Assembly: GCA_022592435.1 (NCBI GenBank)
Contig: JABYQS010000001.1
Span: 992,001-1,056,000, forward strand
Reading direction: 5' to 3'
Length of the DNA: 64,000 nt
Source of the DNA: Cerioporus squamosus
Taxonomy: Eukaryota > Basidiomycota > Agaricomycetes > Polyporales > Polyporaceae
Below are positions 21,763 to 33,948 of this stretch, piece after piece; position 1 is the stretch's first letter; every line of letters begins with the position of its first letter. Position numbers and translations under genes: made by a program. Under the pieces are notes generated by a model. It did no database searches. It saw nothing but the letters and a program-made list of their open reading frames with translations, and was not told the origin of the DNA.

Positions 21763-24740
21763 CATGTTCTTCTCGCCCGACTTGCTGGAGCGACGGGACA
21801 GCGGTTATGGTCTCCTCTGGTGCGTTCTCACTGGCTCTACCAGGGACGCAGCAGGCTATATGCGCTCGGTTCCAACAGGCTTGCAGCTACACTCGGCGCA
21901 AAGTCGTCATTCAAGAAACTACCCAAACGCTCTGTCTTGACTGCAGACATCTCCCAGCTATGCGGACTGATCGCGGAGCCATCCGAGCCTCTCGCATTGA
22001 GGCTGTCCAGCAACTTGATGATCGGTGTTGCTCGGTACGTCCTATAACATTCCGATAGAGGAGTACTGCCGCTAAATGATGTTTACAGGGTTTACAAAGG
22101 TACGGGGCTTGTCGTTCCTTCTATGCGTGATATGAACAAGCCGTGTATGCGCACTGTTTCTTCAGTCAAAGAGGAGATATTCTTCACGGACGTAACGACA
22201 TGCTACAACGCCCTGAAGAAAGCCGTGCAAGACCTATCCGCTTTCTCGGCGAATGCAGCTGAGCTTCAGATGGGCCAACCCAGCTTGCGGTACGTTGATT
22301 GCTTGCGATGGCCCCGTATCGACTTTGTCTGATGCATGTATGCGTAGTGCCGAGGCACTCACTCTAACCGCAGACCCTGGAGCAGCATTTGGTCTCAACT
22401 TCGACAGTATTTTTGTGGTACGTTCCTGTAATCTTGTGCTCCTCTCACGATCAGTTGTTAATGACGCTCGCAGACATGGGATGACAGAGCGCAAGAAGGT
22501 ATGTACTTCCCCCTTCAGGCGAAACAAATTGTACAAAGTTGGGAGGGCTTCTCACCGTACGTGCCAGATGCGGACGAGGACGAGGACGGTTCTGACGACG
22601 AGTTCAATCCGCGGTCTCAAAAGTCAAAGTCGAAGCGGAAGCAGAGGCAGAGCGTTCCTCCACTGTCGGCCACGGCAGAACACGGTCGAGCGCTGCATAC
22701 TCTAGACGAGCCGCACAGTCAACTACTCGCGGCCGCGTTCGACGGCTCGATGTCTGCCAGCGTGCAAGGGGGAGCAGGCTTCGCGGCGTCGTCCTCTCAG
22801 GTCGACGGAGGCTTCGGTTTCGACGACAACCTCTTCGCGCTGCCAGAGGGGGCAGGTGGGGCGGACATTGGCGACGAGCTTGCTCGAGAGCTTGGTGAAG
22901 GCTGGGGAGCGGCGTTCGATCTCCCGCCCGAGTACGTCTGAGGCGACTGTCGCACGCAACGCGATTCTAACCACCGCATTCCTTCACAGCCCTGCAACGC
23001 AAGGTGGCACCAACGCAGACCTGGGTCTTAACCTTGGCATGGACCAAGGTCTTGGAGACGACTTCCAGTTCGACATGCAACAAGACGTGGAGATGCATCC
23101 ACCAGCGGGCACGCCAGACAATGTGGCCGGCAGAGGTGAGCGGTTCTCGGCACCGTCTCCCATCTCATCATGAGCCTGACAATGACATGGGAAACAGACA
23201 GTCTTCCGCCGAGTGGTTCAGTCATCGTTCCGTTGGCCCCATTCAGTCCTCGCGACTCGATCCATTCCGACCCTGCTGCCAACCCTGACGGAACGGAAAA
23301 GCCCATACAACGCAAGAGCAAGCGCGTGCGCTTGCTCCTAGACTCGAGGATCGAGTTGACGGACGAGGAGCTGAAGGTCTGGCGAGTTGTCCTCATGAGA
23401 TTATTCACGCCTGACGATTTAACCAGATGGCTCGAGCGAACTATGTCCAAGAGCAGGAGGCGCTCAAGCGTGGGGTAGCGCAGAAGAAGGCCGAGAAGGA
23501 GGGTAGTCGGCTCATTGAAGAGATGATCTACGGTGCTCCCAGGGGCGGTGAGTATTGACCCTGGCTGTTGTGAGTCGCATAGCTGATGGCCTTCCTTCTC
23601 AGTTCACGCACCAGTGCTGGTCGACTTCTTGCTGGAGAACTTCCGTCTGCAAGTCAACGCACATTCGGGCCAGTTGCACATGGAGGTGGAAGGTGAGTCG
23701 TGTAAGGATGCACTGGCTTTCAGGTTACCGACTGACCCCGGTGACTTGGCAGGTGAACCACCCCAGAAACGACGCAGAGTCCACGATACAGAACCGGGAC
23801 GCGAGGCATCTTCGCCCGTGCTTGGGAACGACTACGGGATGGACGTGGATCAACCTCTCGACTTCGGTCACTTCCGTGAGTTGTATAGCATAGTACGAGT
23901 AACCTGTCATGCTCACCTGCTCGCATGACAGAGAACATAGGGAACGACTTCGACCTCGATGCCAGGATGCGCTCATCTGAAGAGCCCGGACAGGCGCGTC
24001 GCGGGTCTCGTCCGCCGTCGGCTATGGGCAGTCACCTCGACTTCGACCTCCGTCCCACCCAAGATATAATCTCCGGCTCTCAGCGCAGCGGGTTCTACCC
24101 CTGGGACCATGCGGGACCGAGCTCTTCGGTTGGCGGTGGGGCGTTCGCTGTAGATGGAAGCGACGTCTTCAGCGCAATGCGCCCGGCGAGCAAGCGGGGT
24201 AGTTCTCTTGGTCGAGACAGTTTCTTGGTCCCAGGCGGCGGGACCGTTCCGCCATCTCCCATAAACTTCGGCCTGGGCAACTCGCAACTCGGTGGAGAGG
24301 ACTTCCAGTTCAATGGTATGATACCCGTAACTTTACCACAGGGCACTGCTTACGGTACCCCTGGCAGTTCCCGAGGAGACGAACGAAGAGTCGCAGCAAT
24401 CAGTGCTGACACTGGAGAAAAACTCGTTCAACTTCCTCGAGTGCGTATACGGCATTCGCGGTGTGTTTGAGTCCAAGCTGATGATGAGCAGGTATGCGAA
24501 GATGCAATTGACGGCCAATCCGACCGTGAATGCTGAACTCGCGTTCGACGATGTCGTCCCGAAGGCCACGAGCACCCGTCGCGTCGCTGCCGCTGCTTTC
24601 TATCACTGCCTTGGTACGTTCGAACCATTTGGCCTCGTTCTGCCCTCAGTCTGACCTGCGAAGCAGTGTTGACCACGAAGAACTTGTTGAGTGTACGCCA
24701 AGAGGAGCCGTACGGCGAGCTGAAGATGAGAGTGAAGTGA
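21763..24740 (+). CDS. REC8: Meiotic cohesin kleisin REC8
   Basis: Kleisin that closes the meiotic cohesin ring between SMC1 and SMC3. The N-terminal SMC3-binding domain begins MFFSPDLLERRDSG and continues WLAATLGAKSSFKKLPKRSV and PLALRLSSNLMIGVARVYK. The C-terminal winged helix reads STRRVAAAAFYHCLVLTTKN with QEEPYGELKMRVK at the very end. The centre is acidic, Ser/Pro-rich and probably disordered, where separase sites are expected. RAD21 would have a different N-terminal signature, so REC8 is preferred. At least a dozen introns are needed. An 11-nt exon (22089-22099) encodes the VYK turn. A 52-nt intron at 24316-24367 removes an apparent frame change. Expression is expected mainly in meiosis. 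Confidence 0.87.
22089..22099 (+). other. 11-nt microexon in REC8
   Basis: GGTTTACAAAG lies between TACAG and GTACGG. It joins GVAR to VKEEIFF as ARVYKVKEE, the conserved kleisin order. Skipping it would shift the frame. Confidence 0.8.
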
Positions 24741-25143
24741 TCGGAGGCTCGGAGCGCTCGCAGTCTCGAACTGCTGATATCGATCTTTGTGTCGCTGCTT
24801 TTCTCGCACCACTGACATGCTTCGGATTTGTCCTGATATCCCTGCTGCACTTCCCGCTGTACTGACCTTCGAAACGTTCGAGTGTTTCATGTACAAGATG
24901 GACGCTGTACTACTACTTAATGGCGATGTAGCGTTAGTTACGTAAGCAGAAATAAAGAACTGAGCCGAGGAAAGTAGTTCGACCCACACAATAACCTGCG
25001 CGATGGGCTGGGTGTCGGACCACTAGCAGCCACTTACCCCGCCCTCCGTCTATATGAGCGGCCGCCTCGCTTTCCTCCTCCCCACCACCATCCGGACCAG
25101 ACCCATCCGCCCTCTCCCTTACACTCGCTTCTTTCCTCGCACC
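24741..25143. other. Intergenic upstream of IDI1
   Basis: An in-frame ATG at 25054 could extend IDI1 by 30 residues with an Arg/Pro-rich leader. Otherwise no gene is seen. Confidence 0.4.
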
Positions 25144-26103
25144 ATGACCTCGCGCGCCGTCGAAGCTTCCCGAGCCGTGCTCAAGTCGATCGACCTCTCC
25201 GCGGGCTATGACCCGGAGCAGACGCGTCTTATGGAGGAGAGGTGTATCCTGGTGGACGAGGAGGACAACGCGCTCGGCGCAGCGGACAAGAAGACCTGTA
25301 CGCCAATCTATATCCTGTATCCTCTCACAGCAGACTGACCGAGACGTACGTTCTGCGCGATCTGCAGGCCACCTGATGGAGAACATCAACAAGGGCCTCC
25401 TCCACCGCGCCTTCTCCGCGTTCGTCTTCCGGCCGAGCGACGGGAAGCTGCTGCTGCAGCAGCGCGCGACGGAGAAGATCACGTTCCCGGACATGTGGAC
25501 GAACACATGCTGCTCGCACCCGCTCGACGACTTTGAGCAGGAGAAGATCGAGAAGGACCAGCTCGGCGTGCGCGTCGCCGCGTCCCGGAAGCTCGAGCAC
25601 GAGCTCGGCATCCCGCAGAGCCAGACGCCTGTCGACGAGTTCCAGTACCTGACGAGGATACACTACCTCGCGCCGTCGAACGGCTTGTGGGGAGAGCATG
25701 AAGGTGCGCATTGCGTCTGTCGTTCGCGCGCACGCCCAGGGCCCAGGGACTGACGGGGCTTGTTGCTGCGCGTAGTTGATTATATCCTGTTCTTGACCGC
25801 GGACGTTACGGTCACGCCGAACCTGAATGAGATCCGGGACTACAAGTACGTGAGCAAGGAGGAGCTCAAGGCGATGTTCGAGGACCCATGTAAGACGTTC
25901 GCTCTGATCGAACTGAGGCGTACGCCGGTACTGACACAGTATAATTAGCGAACTCGTTCACGCCCTGGTTCAAGCTCATCGCCCGCGACTTCCTCTTTGG
26001 GTGGTGGGACGAGCTCCTCGCCCGCAAGGACAGCCAGGGCAAGGTCCACGCGAAGAGTCTCGCGGGCCTTGTTGATGGCAGCAAAGTCGTGTCGATGGTA
26101 TGA
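25144..26103 (+). CDS. IDI1: Isopentenyl-diphosphate delta-isomerase
   Basis: Interconverts IPP and DMAPP in the mevalonate pathway feeding sterols, terpenoids, dolichol and prenyl groups. A Nudix-fold type I enzyme. Motifs are [63 protein letters not shown] with the catalytic Cys, the Nudix-like [19 protein letters not shown] with the acid residue, and [17 protein letters not shown]. Three introns (from about 25300, 25705 and 25892) have matching phases. Translation from 25054 would add a possible mitochondrial or peroxisomal leader (MSGRLAFLLPTTIRTRP). The shorter start at 25144 is preferred by comparison with family length. Confidence 0.94.
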
Positions 26104-26474
26104 TGTTATGACGGAGGGGATTTTCTTGACTCGCTGCTCGAGTGTGTATATCTAGGCCAATACATAGACCAGGCCACTTTTGCTACGCGAACGGGAGTCT
26201 GAGGACGAACACGTTGTTCATACATTTCGTGACGAGACGTCGCCGCGAGGGGGCATTATCATATAACAGTCAGGAAGCGTCATTGGGTTGAACCAAATTC
26301 GGGGAAGAAATACAACACGATCAGAACAAACGAAGCGAGAGGGAGGAATGAGCGAACTTCTGTGCGAGTTTGGGCTTTAAATAGCAGACGTTACGCTCGA
26401 AGAGTTTTGGAATGTGTATGGGCACCACTAGTGTTACCCCCCTTGCGTGGGGACGATGTACGCGAGGCAGAAGG
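26104..26474. other. Convergent 3' intergenic region
   Basis: Between IDI1 and the WW-domain gene. Probably 3' UTRs; nothing else seen. Confidence 0.5.
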
Positions 26475-28733
26475 TCAATATACCTTCTCCTTCTCTGCGG
26501 ACGTGACGGCAAAAGCACAGCGAAGAGACTGGTGCAACTGGCAGATCGCGATCACGAAGATCCCCGCGAGAAGCAGGGCAGGAGCCTGGACGATGAGCCC
26601 CGTCAGGTCAACGACCGCACTGAGCATGTGCAACGCGAGAAAGACGATGCTCCAGAAGACAAGCGCACGGGGTAAACTGTAGGCTTGCGCAATCGGTTCG
26701 TAGCCGTGTTTGGGGCAAGTGATCTGAGCGAGGTGGGTAGCCTGTAGGATACGTGTCAGCAAGAAATTCGCCCACTGGGTAGCATCTAGACAGTCTCACC
26801 ACAAAGGGAGCGTCGAACTTTCGGGTGTCAGCGCCCGCGTACCACTGCAGGAGGACGCCGCTCGAGACCAATCCTCCCAAGGCGAGCACCACGGAGGCAG
26901 AGCCGAAGCCCGCTGAGATAGGATTGTTGGGCCTCGAGATGGACGTCGCAGCGATCCTGCCGGCAGAGTGTCAGCGCTTGAAGTGGAACGGTTACCATAA
27001 GGATCAGGGGACGTACATGAGCAGACCTGCCGACTGAAACGGGACCTGTCGTCAGTACTTCCGTTGACATACCCAGAAAGTAGCAGCACGTACCAGGTAT
27101 GACGACTCCCGCCATCCTCGCAACAGATCGACCGCAAATTCACGCCAATGAATCGCGTAGGCAACATCATCGGCCGCGAGGTCGTTCAACTCGGCAGTGC
27201 GAGACTTGGGCAAGTTGAAGAGTAATGCGGAGAACAACTTGATCACGAAAGATCTCTCGTACTTTATGACCTCGAAGCGCTTCTGCTCGCGAGAGATCCT
27301 GGCGTGGTCCTCGCCGAAGAAGGTGTGATACCTGTGCTTCGCTATAAAGGTACGATTAGTCGGACTCGGCACGAGGGCAGAGCCTGCATCAAGGTCCTCA
27401 CCAATGGTAGCGAAGAGGCGGGCTGTTGCGTTCAGTCAGATGGCGGGTTCGGAACATGAAGCTCCCACCAACATACCAATAGTCCATGTCATATATTCGT
27501 CGCATTCCGCTGGAACAAGTCATCTCCTGGGTTTCGTGCAATTCAAAGGTCAGTAAGCCACGCACTGTCGACGTCAATGACTTGCAAGAATTGTTTGCAT
27601 TGGTGGGCGTCGTATGGGAAGGTTGACATTGTCGATGTCAGCTGGTCTGTCGCCCCCTCGAGGTGAGCGTGAATGACGAGTGGTTGGGTCGACGATGCTG
27701 ACCGGCTCTGCCTTGACGGAACACCGCGACCAATTCCTTCCTCAACGACGACGGCACTGAACGGTACGGGAAGTATTCGTTGTGGAGCCAGTACTGTTCC
27801 TGCAGAAGATGTTCTTTATGGTTGTCGTGTCAATTTGTGTCTGATGATCCGGATATGGGGGCGAATGGCACGACCATGGGGGTCTGCACCAATTTCTGAC
27901 TATTTCTGAGATCGTTCACCAAATGACTGCTCTCAGAAATAGCAAGAAAGTGAGCGATGAGTCCGATCAACCTCAATTGGCGTGCTAGGGCGGCGGTCAT
28001 GGATGGAAGTGGAGATACGAGGGCGTATGTGTAGGCGCGGGGATGAGCGGATGTCGGACGTACTCATCTGCGCGACAGAGCAGACGGGGGCCATGTCTAT
28101 GTCGTGACGCTCCGGATCGATTTCCTCCAGCCAGAACACGGTCTGCGTCGAGTGGTCGACGTAGTAGTATTTGCACTTCTCCAATTTAGCGTCGCAGGTG
28201 ATGTAGCATTCGTAGTCATCGGGTAACTCCAAACCTTCGGTTTCGACAAGTAGACTCAAGCGTCGGTCGCATTCCATGATTTTGTCGCATATCCCGGCCT
28301 GTTGGATCGGATCGTCGGTGATGAGATGTCTGTCGTGATGAATGTAGAAAGGCGAGCCTTCGGGATTGACAGAGACAGTCCAACCCTGGGCGATGTAGGG
28401 AGGCCTGTTGGGAGAGACGTCAGCGGAAGAGTCAGTTAGCATCTGAATGGCGCAGCATACTCTTCAAGCATAAGAGTGGTATGCAAGCCTCGGGGGATCC
28501 TGATGTACTCTGGGTCTAGCCTGGAGGGATCGTGAGAAGGGCACAATGACTGACATGCAGACCACCTACAAGGCAGCCCGGTCATAACGGTCATTTTGTC
28601 TGGGGATCATAGGGACAAGCTGGCCATCTGGAGAGTAGGCGGGCAGCTTTTCGTGACATAATTCGTCATTTGACCCCGGAGTCGTTAGGCATGCAGCCTC
28701 GCAGATGGAGATCTCTGAGGAGAGGTCAGACAT
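26475..28733 (-). CDS. WW-domain multi-pass membrane protein of a mushroom-specific family
   Basis: I recognise the organisation from Agaricomycete hypothetical proteins; no biochemical role is known to me. Reading 5'-3': MSDLSSEISICEAACL leader; a first WW-like module (GWTVSVNPEGSPFYIHHD); a helical linker; a second WW-like module (KYYYVDHSTQTVFWLEEID); then EQYWLHNEYFPYRS, DQLTSTMSTFPYDAHQ and ECDEYMTWTIARLFATI. Next come the FFGEDHARISREQKRFEVIK block and C-terminal hydrophobic segments (ASVVLALGGLVSSGVLL; ALVFWSIVFLALHMLSAVV; ALLLAGIFVIAICQLHQ). WW folds usually bind proline-rich ligands, so this is probably a membrane-anchored adaptor. About ten short introns have consistent phases. The junction between VAQM and SHLVNDL (28060-27930) is the least certain. 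Confidence 0.75.
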
Positions 28734-30162
28734 GGAGACTTAGGGATGGAAGAGGATGGATATTAGGTCCGGGGGTTGTCTTATAGCCCGCGCCGCGCGA
28801 TTACCTCAGGGCCTAGTGAACAGGGAAGCTCCTGTAGGTCAGCGCGCGGTACCCAGCATTCCCATACATGTCAGATATGGACGTCTTTGGAGCAAATATG
28901 AGACGACCCCGCCTTGAGGTGGTACTCGTCTCACGTTATTGCGACTAATGGTCGCGCGAGGAAAGTCCGCGGCTGTAATAGCTGGGTCGATCATCAGATT
29001 GAGTATAGAGTGCTCTCCCGTGAATGGCTCGCTTATCATACGTCGCAAGTGGTGAGGTTCCCCTCTGATCCCCTCCTGCCTTTCCCTTCGAGGAGTACGA
29101 AGCCCGAGGTGGATCCACATCGGGGGGTCCCGTCTCTCTAACCATGCCGGTCGAGCTCTCGGGGATCCGAGCCGAGAGTTGTCCAGGTGAGTGACAGTGT
29201 CAACGTCACAGGATATGCGGGTGTCGGCGCGAAGGCGATGAATCCCTCGAAGCTACATGGGATCTATATCGGAAAGGTCGCAACTGTAAGCGGAGGCAGT
29301 GGTGACGGTCTGAGGCCTCGAGGACGTGCCTTTGATTTGGCCCTCCTCATGAGCTGCAGCCGGCTTACATTTCATGACCAGCGGCTTGGACGACGCCTTG
29401 CTGTTTAAGCTTACTTTCATAACATTGGCTGTGGCTTGCAGCGTTGTCAGCAGAGCAGCAATGGCGGAAAGAATGTGGATGGCTAACAAGTCCGCTTTCA
29501 CCTCAGACAGGATTGCCGCTTCCGGACCGGATGATGCCGGGCCTGTGGAGGAAGAGCGAGACGCCCGCAACAACCTTGACCTCCTCCTCCTCCTCCTCCT
29601 CACACGAGACCCCCCTGAAGCACTCATCGAGTACTCACCTATTCTTTATACCGGTTCAAACTCTGTCAAATGTGGGGGATGCTCCGAAATACTGAACCAC
29701 AGCCATAAGGTCTGAACTCAAATACTTTCTCCGACACATTCTGTGCCTCTGAATCACCGACTCTCGTTCGGACCATCGTCACTCACGGCGCCCATCTGCC
29801 GCTGAATCGCAGGAATGTGGTTCATCTAGACTTCTACGATATCTGGCAGCCACCGCCTTAAGGCGTCTCCTGGCACACGTGTAGCGGTATTCCCATCCTC
29901 GTGAACAGCTCGCAATTTCTATGGAAGTAACCTCCTAGCTGCTTCTTGCCGCCCTGCTATTCGTGTGCACTCCGACCCTGGCCCACCATGAGGATGGCTG
30001 TGTGCATAGCACGACTGCACTGCAGCTGGCATACCCACGTCTTGGGTGCGATTCCGGACTACTCTCCGTGGGCGCGCCTGGCAAGCTAATAAGGACAACC
30101 GATCGGATATAAGACAGCCCGATTCTGTGACTCCCCCCTCATCTCAACAACTGTACTCAACG
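28734..30162. other. Gene-poor intergenic DNA
   Basis: Contains a CTC-repeat microsatellite at about 29580-29602, and open frames at 29374-29715 (+) and 29253-29627 (-) without domains. The + frame ends CGGCSEILNH. A related peptide, CPNCSEVLNH, occurs at about 32945-32975. Confidence 0.4.
29578..29602 (+). repeat. CTC trinucleotide microsatellite
   Basis: About eight consecutive CTC units. A simple-sequence tract with no assigned function. Confidence 0.85.
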
Positions 30163-30729
30163 ATGACCAACCTCCAAATCGGTGAGAAGGTTCCTGCTCC
30201 GTCTGACGAAGGGGGGGCTTGCTCGCAGGTCCCAGTTGCCATTATGGACATGGGAACCCAGTCCCATGTCAGCCCGGGCCACTCCTCCGGAGAGAACTCT
30301 CCATCTGCGTGAGTTCTGCGACTAATATGTGTCTGTCTGTCAAGCCAACTGACAATGTCGAAGCTCGCAAGAGTACTTTGATGACACCGACGGAGACGTC
30401 AGCGTGCCCAGCGCTCTTAACGATAACGCGGGGCACGGCAAGTCTGGCGGCACTGTCAAAGCGACCCCTACCGTCTCTATCCCGTGAGTCACTGCGAATG
30501 CTCTCCGCCTGCTATGCTGACAACTCTCAACCCAGGTTGGGAACCAACGCTGTCATGTATGTTGCGTTTGACGGCGCGTCTTGCTCTTATACTCAAGGAT
30601 TATTCCAGCTCGACCAACGACGTAGATGACGACGATGACGACGACGACGACTGGTTCAGCCCGAAAGGTCCTCCTTCGGGTGCCGAACACGGGATCAAGC
30701 GGCCCGTCAAGCCTATAATCAAGAAGTAG
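30163..30729 (+). CDS. Small acidic hypothetical protein
   Basis: Four exons with consistent phase give about 130 residues: MTNLQIGEKVPAPSDEGG, then ASQEYFDDTDGDVSVPS, then PLGTNAV, then a run of nine Asp (from GATGACGACGAT repeats near 30626-30650), then WFSPKGPPSGAEHG and a basic end RPVKPIIKK. Introns begin at about 30309, 30482 and 30558 (GTATGT...TTCCAG, 52 nt), all canonical. No domain, signal peptide or membrane segment is present. It may be a disordered nuclear or cytosolic protein. Gene reality rests on four coherent splice joins and is not supported by a known family. Confidence 0.5.
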
Positions 30730-33700
30730 CGGGGCAATGGCGACGAGCGTGACGGACAGTTTCCGTGCGGACAGTTCGATATGCAGAGGACATTCTTTCC
30801 ACGTGCTTGTACTTCGAGACAGGACGGCTGCGGTGCTTATACCCATGTACCTCAATTCAACTGGCAGCTGAACATCATGAGACCTACGCTCTCTTGGAGG
30901 GATCCTTCCGGCTGAGTAACAAGGGCTTCACTTTCAAATTTCAATATTAATGGCTCGGAGAGTAACACGCAGCGACTCTTCACGGGATTGCGTCTCCGCC
31001 TCGGTTGCTGAGTCCTGCGCTCAAAACTTGGACAAACAAATCGGAATGCAGTCAAGTTAACTCGCAGTTGTTTCCAGTACGTTACCTTGCTTGTTAAGGT
31101 TCTGTCCACCCCCACAATGAAGCCGATTTCATGCACCCGGCGCGCCCCGATAAATTTCACGAGATCATCCGAGCCTTGAGCGCTCACTGCGTCTGCCCGC
31201 TTCAGCGCTTCAGCTTCCACTCGGCGAATTGTCCAAGAACTGTCCACGGCCCACGGCCCACGGCAAATCTTCCATAACCTATTAACTATGTACGAGGTCG
31301 AGAGTCGAGACAGCAGAACATTGTGAGTGGAGACGCATGCTCTAGCCTCTAAGCGCGTTCGAAGTGGCCGAAGCTACTTGTCGCGACTGGGGCTTCGAAG
31401 GTCATTCGCTTTCAGCAAGCTGCAGGGAAACTTTCTGGGACCCCTCGAATGAGTCAAGCCGGAGAAGTTTGTGCTAACCCGCTCAGGTGTGCTCGCCAGG
31501 TCACCCCGCCGGTGAGCGGGTCAGTACTCGTGCCATTCCAGGTCCAAACCGTTGACAGCCATGCTCTTGCGGAGAATCCTGGACTGTTGACCTCTGATCG
31601 GTTCCTTCGTAGCATATAACAGGCCTCCTATCAGCTTTCGGACGACGTAGCGCATCCCGGTTGCGTTGATTGGATGTCAATATTAACTACTCTACTTATG
31701 TGCAACGCTCGCACTTGCGCTTGAATACTTATATAATAGCTGTACTACCGTGCAACTTCAAGCTACTTTTTACTCATTTTCTGAGCATATGAGCCTCATC
31801 CTCGCACATAGTGACCATCTCAAGCTGTCACCAGGAGCACCCTTCTACCGCATGATTGCCTGACAAGCAAGGTTGTAGCCGCCGCAGACGCGTCGGCGTT
31901 TCCCTCGTTACCCCGACCGCGTACAATTGCGACGGTGATCGTTCCGGCGACTGCCGGAAGCTCTGTTCGGCTACGCATAGCCGAGTTTACAACTTCGAAC
32001 ATAACCTCCAGCTACCCGTATGCAGCGTGCCCTAGTGATCAGGATCCGACAGGCTTCACAGGTAGCTGGTCATGTTCTACATACATAGCGCAGGATCAAC
32101 CGGTTGCACAACGGCTGTGCATGCCAGTCCACCCTCAGCTTAACCGGGCAGTCCGACTTCAACTTGCGCGGCCTTTCAGGGGAACCTATGAACGCTGAAC
32201 AAACGCCTCCCTTATCGGAAAGCTGTCCATGACCTCACGAGCAGGGAGTAGACTCCCTGTCCATCATATTCCGGAAGGCGGCAGGAACCGCATCCGCGCG
32301 ATGAACACGCACATGTGAGCCACATCTGTTCCCACAACTTCTTCGTAGTGCGCACTACTCACGTAGCCTCACAGCCGTCCTGTGCAGGAAGCTTCTCCAC
32401 AGAGCATCCTCACACTCCAAGTGTGTTACTAGCTTCTGTCATCATGTCGCACTGCCCTCTTGGGCATCCTGGGGCGTGACTGGCGGAGGTCACGGTGGCA
32501 GGATCGGCACCAGCAACGATGTCTTCTCCTGGTGCAGCGGCGAGCAGCGGGCTCTCCACAGCCAATGCTGTCTGTTATGATTGTGGCGTTTGCGCTGGTG
32601 AGGACCTGTAAGAGGTCGGTGTCGGGTAGGGAGCCTTCACCGGCAAGCGAGGACGTTGACCCTTTGAATTTCCTTCTCGCGATCCCAGTGGACGGACGCC
32701 AATGGCGTCTGAACCACAGCGCCCCTCCCCCTTTCGCGAAAGCCCGGTGGCCCAGGGTGGCCCTTGAAACAACTACATCGCTAGCAGCTCCATGCGCCAC
32801 ATTGATCCGATTAAGTACCAACACCAACACCTCAACAGCACCCTCGTAGATTCCATAACCCAAGAACCCAGGAGCAGCCGTGTGGTTCCATTCGTCATGA
32901 ACTTCGTACTCGAAACTGCTGCGAAGAAGCTTGACCACACCCCGCTGTCCTAATTGCAGTGAAGTTTTGAACCACACGGGCAGTTACGTCAAGGTTAGTT
33001 TGATCCTAAGGCCGTGTCCTAGCTCCGACGTCTGTCGTGCTATACTCCTGTGCCCGTGCATTGTGGTTCCGCTAGAGGGATCGTCAAATCATGTCCCTGG
33101 TGCCACATTGAGAATACCTGCGACGGAGTCCTCTGTCAACTACCCTGATACCCTCCCCGGCTCACCCTCAGCCTGGGCAGTAGTACCCCGGGACATGCTC
33201 ATTATCGCCTTACACTCCTTTAGTCAATGCTCGATGTACCCATGCTCTCCGACACAGAAGTTGTTATCCTTCCTGCGCTCTCCGCCGACCATTGCATTGG
33301 TAGAGGCTCCAATCAAAGCCGTTGAAGCCGATGCTGCTATGGTCGATCTGTGGGTGCCATCCTAAGCCGAAGCTCGCCTGAAAACAACTCACCGAAGCTG
33401 ACGACTGGTGAGTTAGTTGTAGTATGGAATAACGACGAATTGATACCTCAAGGAACGTGGACCGTGACTCAATTGCCTACATGCACTGCACCGCAGCGCG
33501 AAGCGCAAAAGCTCAACTTCTGGGGAACGTTCGATTTTCTGCACCGGGAACGCACACCCAAGACTGACTTCTCAATTTACTCTGCTGTTTGTTCACTGTA
33601 AGCAGATATGCAAGCATCACCTAAGAGGTACGCACCTAACAATACTGCGTCGGCGGTTCGTCGTTACCCGCTGCAGCTGCCAGAGCAAGTGACGATGGGA

Positions 33701-33948
33701 TTAACGGAGTATCTACAAGCACTATACAGCCCGATAGATGAATCAATACAGACAAAGCAGTACATATATGGCACACGGACGTAGCACGAGAACCAACAGG
33801 ACGCGAAAGATACAGCAATTATACCAATAGAATCGACAAGACGTGAGACCGAGCGCATCTATCGAAACATCACAGTGGTCGTCAAGACGTAAAGACGTAG
33901 AGAGAGGGTCGTCAGGCATCACGAGTCGTAGGTGCAGGAGATGCACGA
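30730..33948. other. 3.2-kb gene-poor stretch
   Basis: Contains several open frames but none with a recognisable domain. The longest is 32429-32977 (-), listed separately. Codon patterning is weak and no transposon ends or terminal repeats are seen. It may hold decayed genes or long UTRs. Confidence 0.4.
32429..32977 (-). other. Unassigned 182-codon open frame
   Basis: Uninterrupted frame starting MWFKTSLQLGQRGVVK, with a Val/Leu-rich segment (GAVEVLVLVLNRINVA) and a Cys/Arg-rich end. No homologue is recognised and there is no splice context. It could be chance or a lineage-specific gene. Confidence 0.2.

Noticed and set aside
24316..24367. Apparent frame change near the end of REC8
   Set aside because: A 52-nt intron GTATGA...GGCAG joins DFQFN to VPEETNEES in frame. 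REC8 looks intact.
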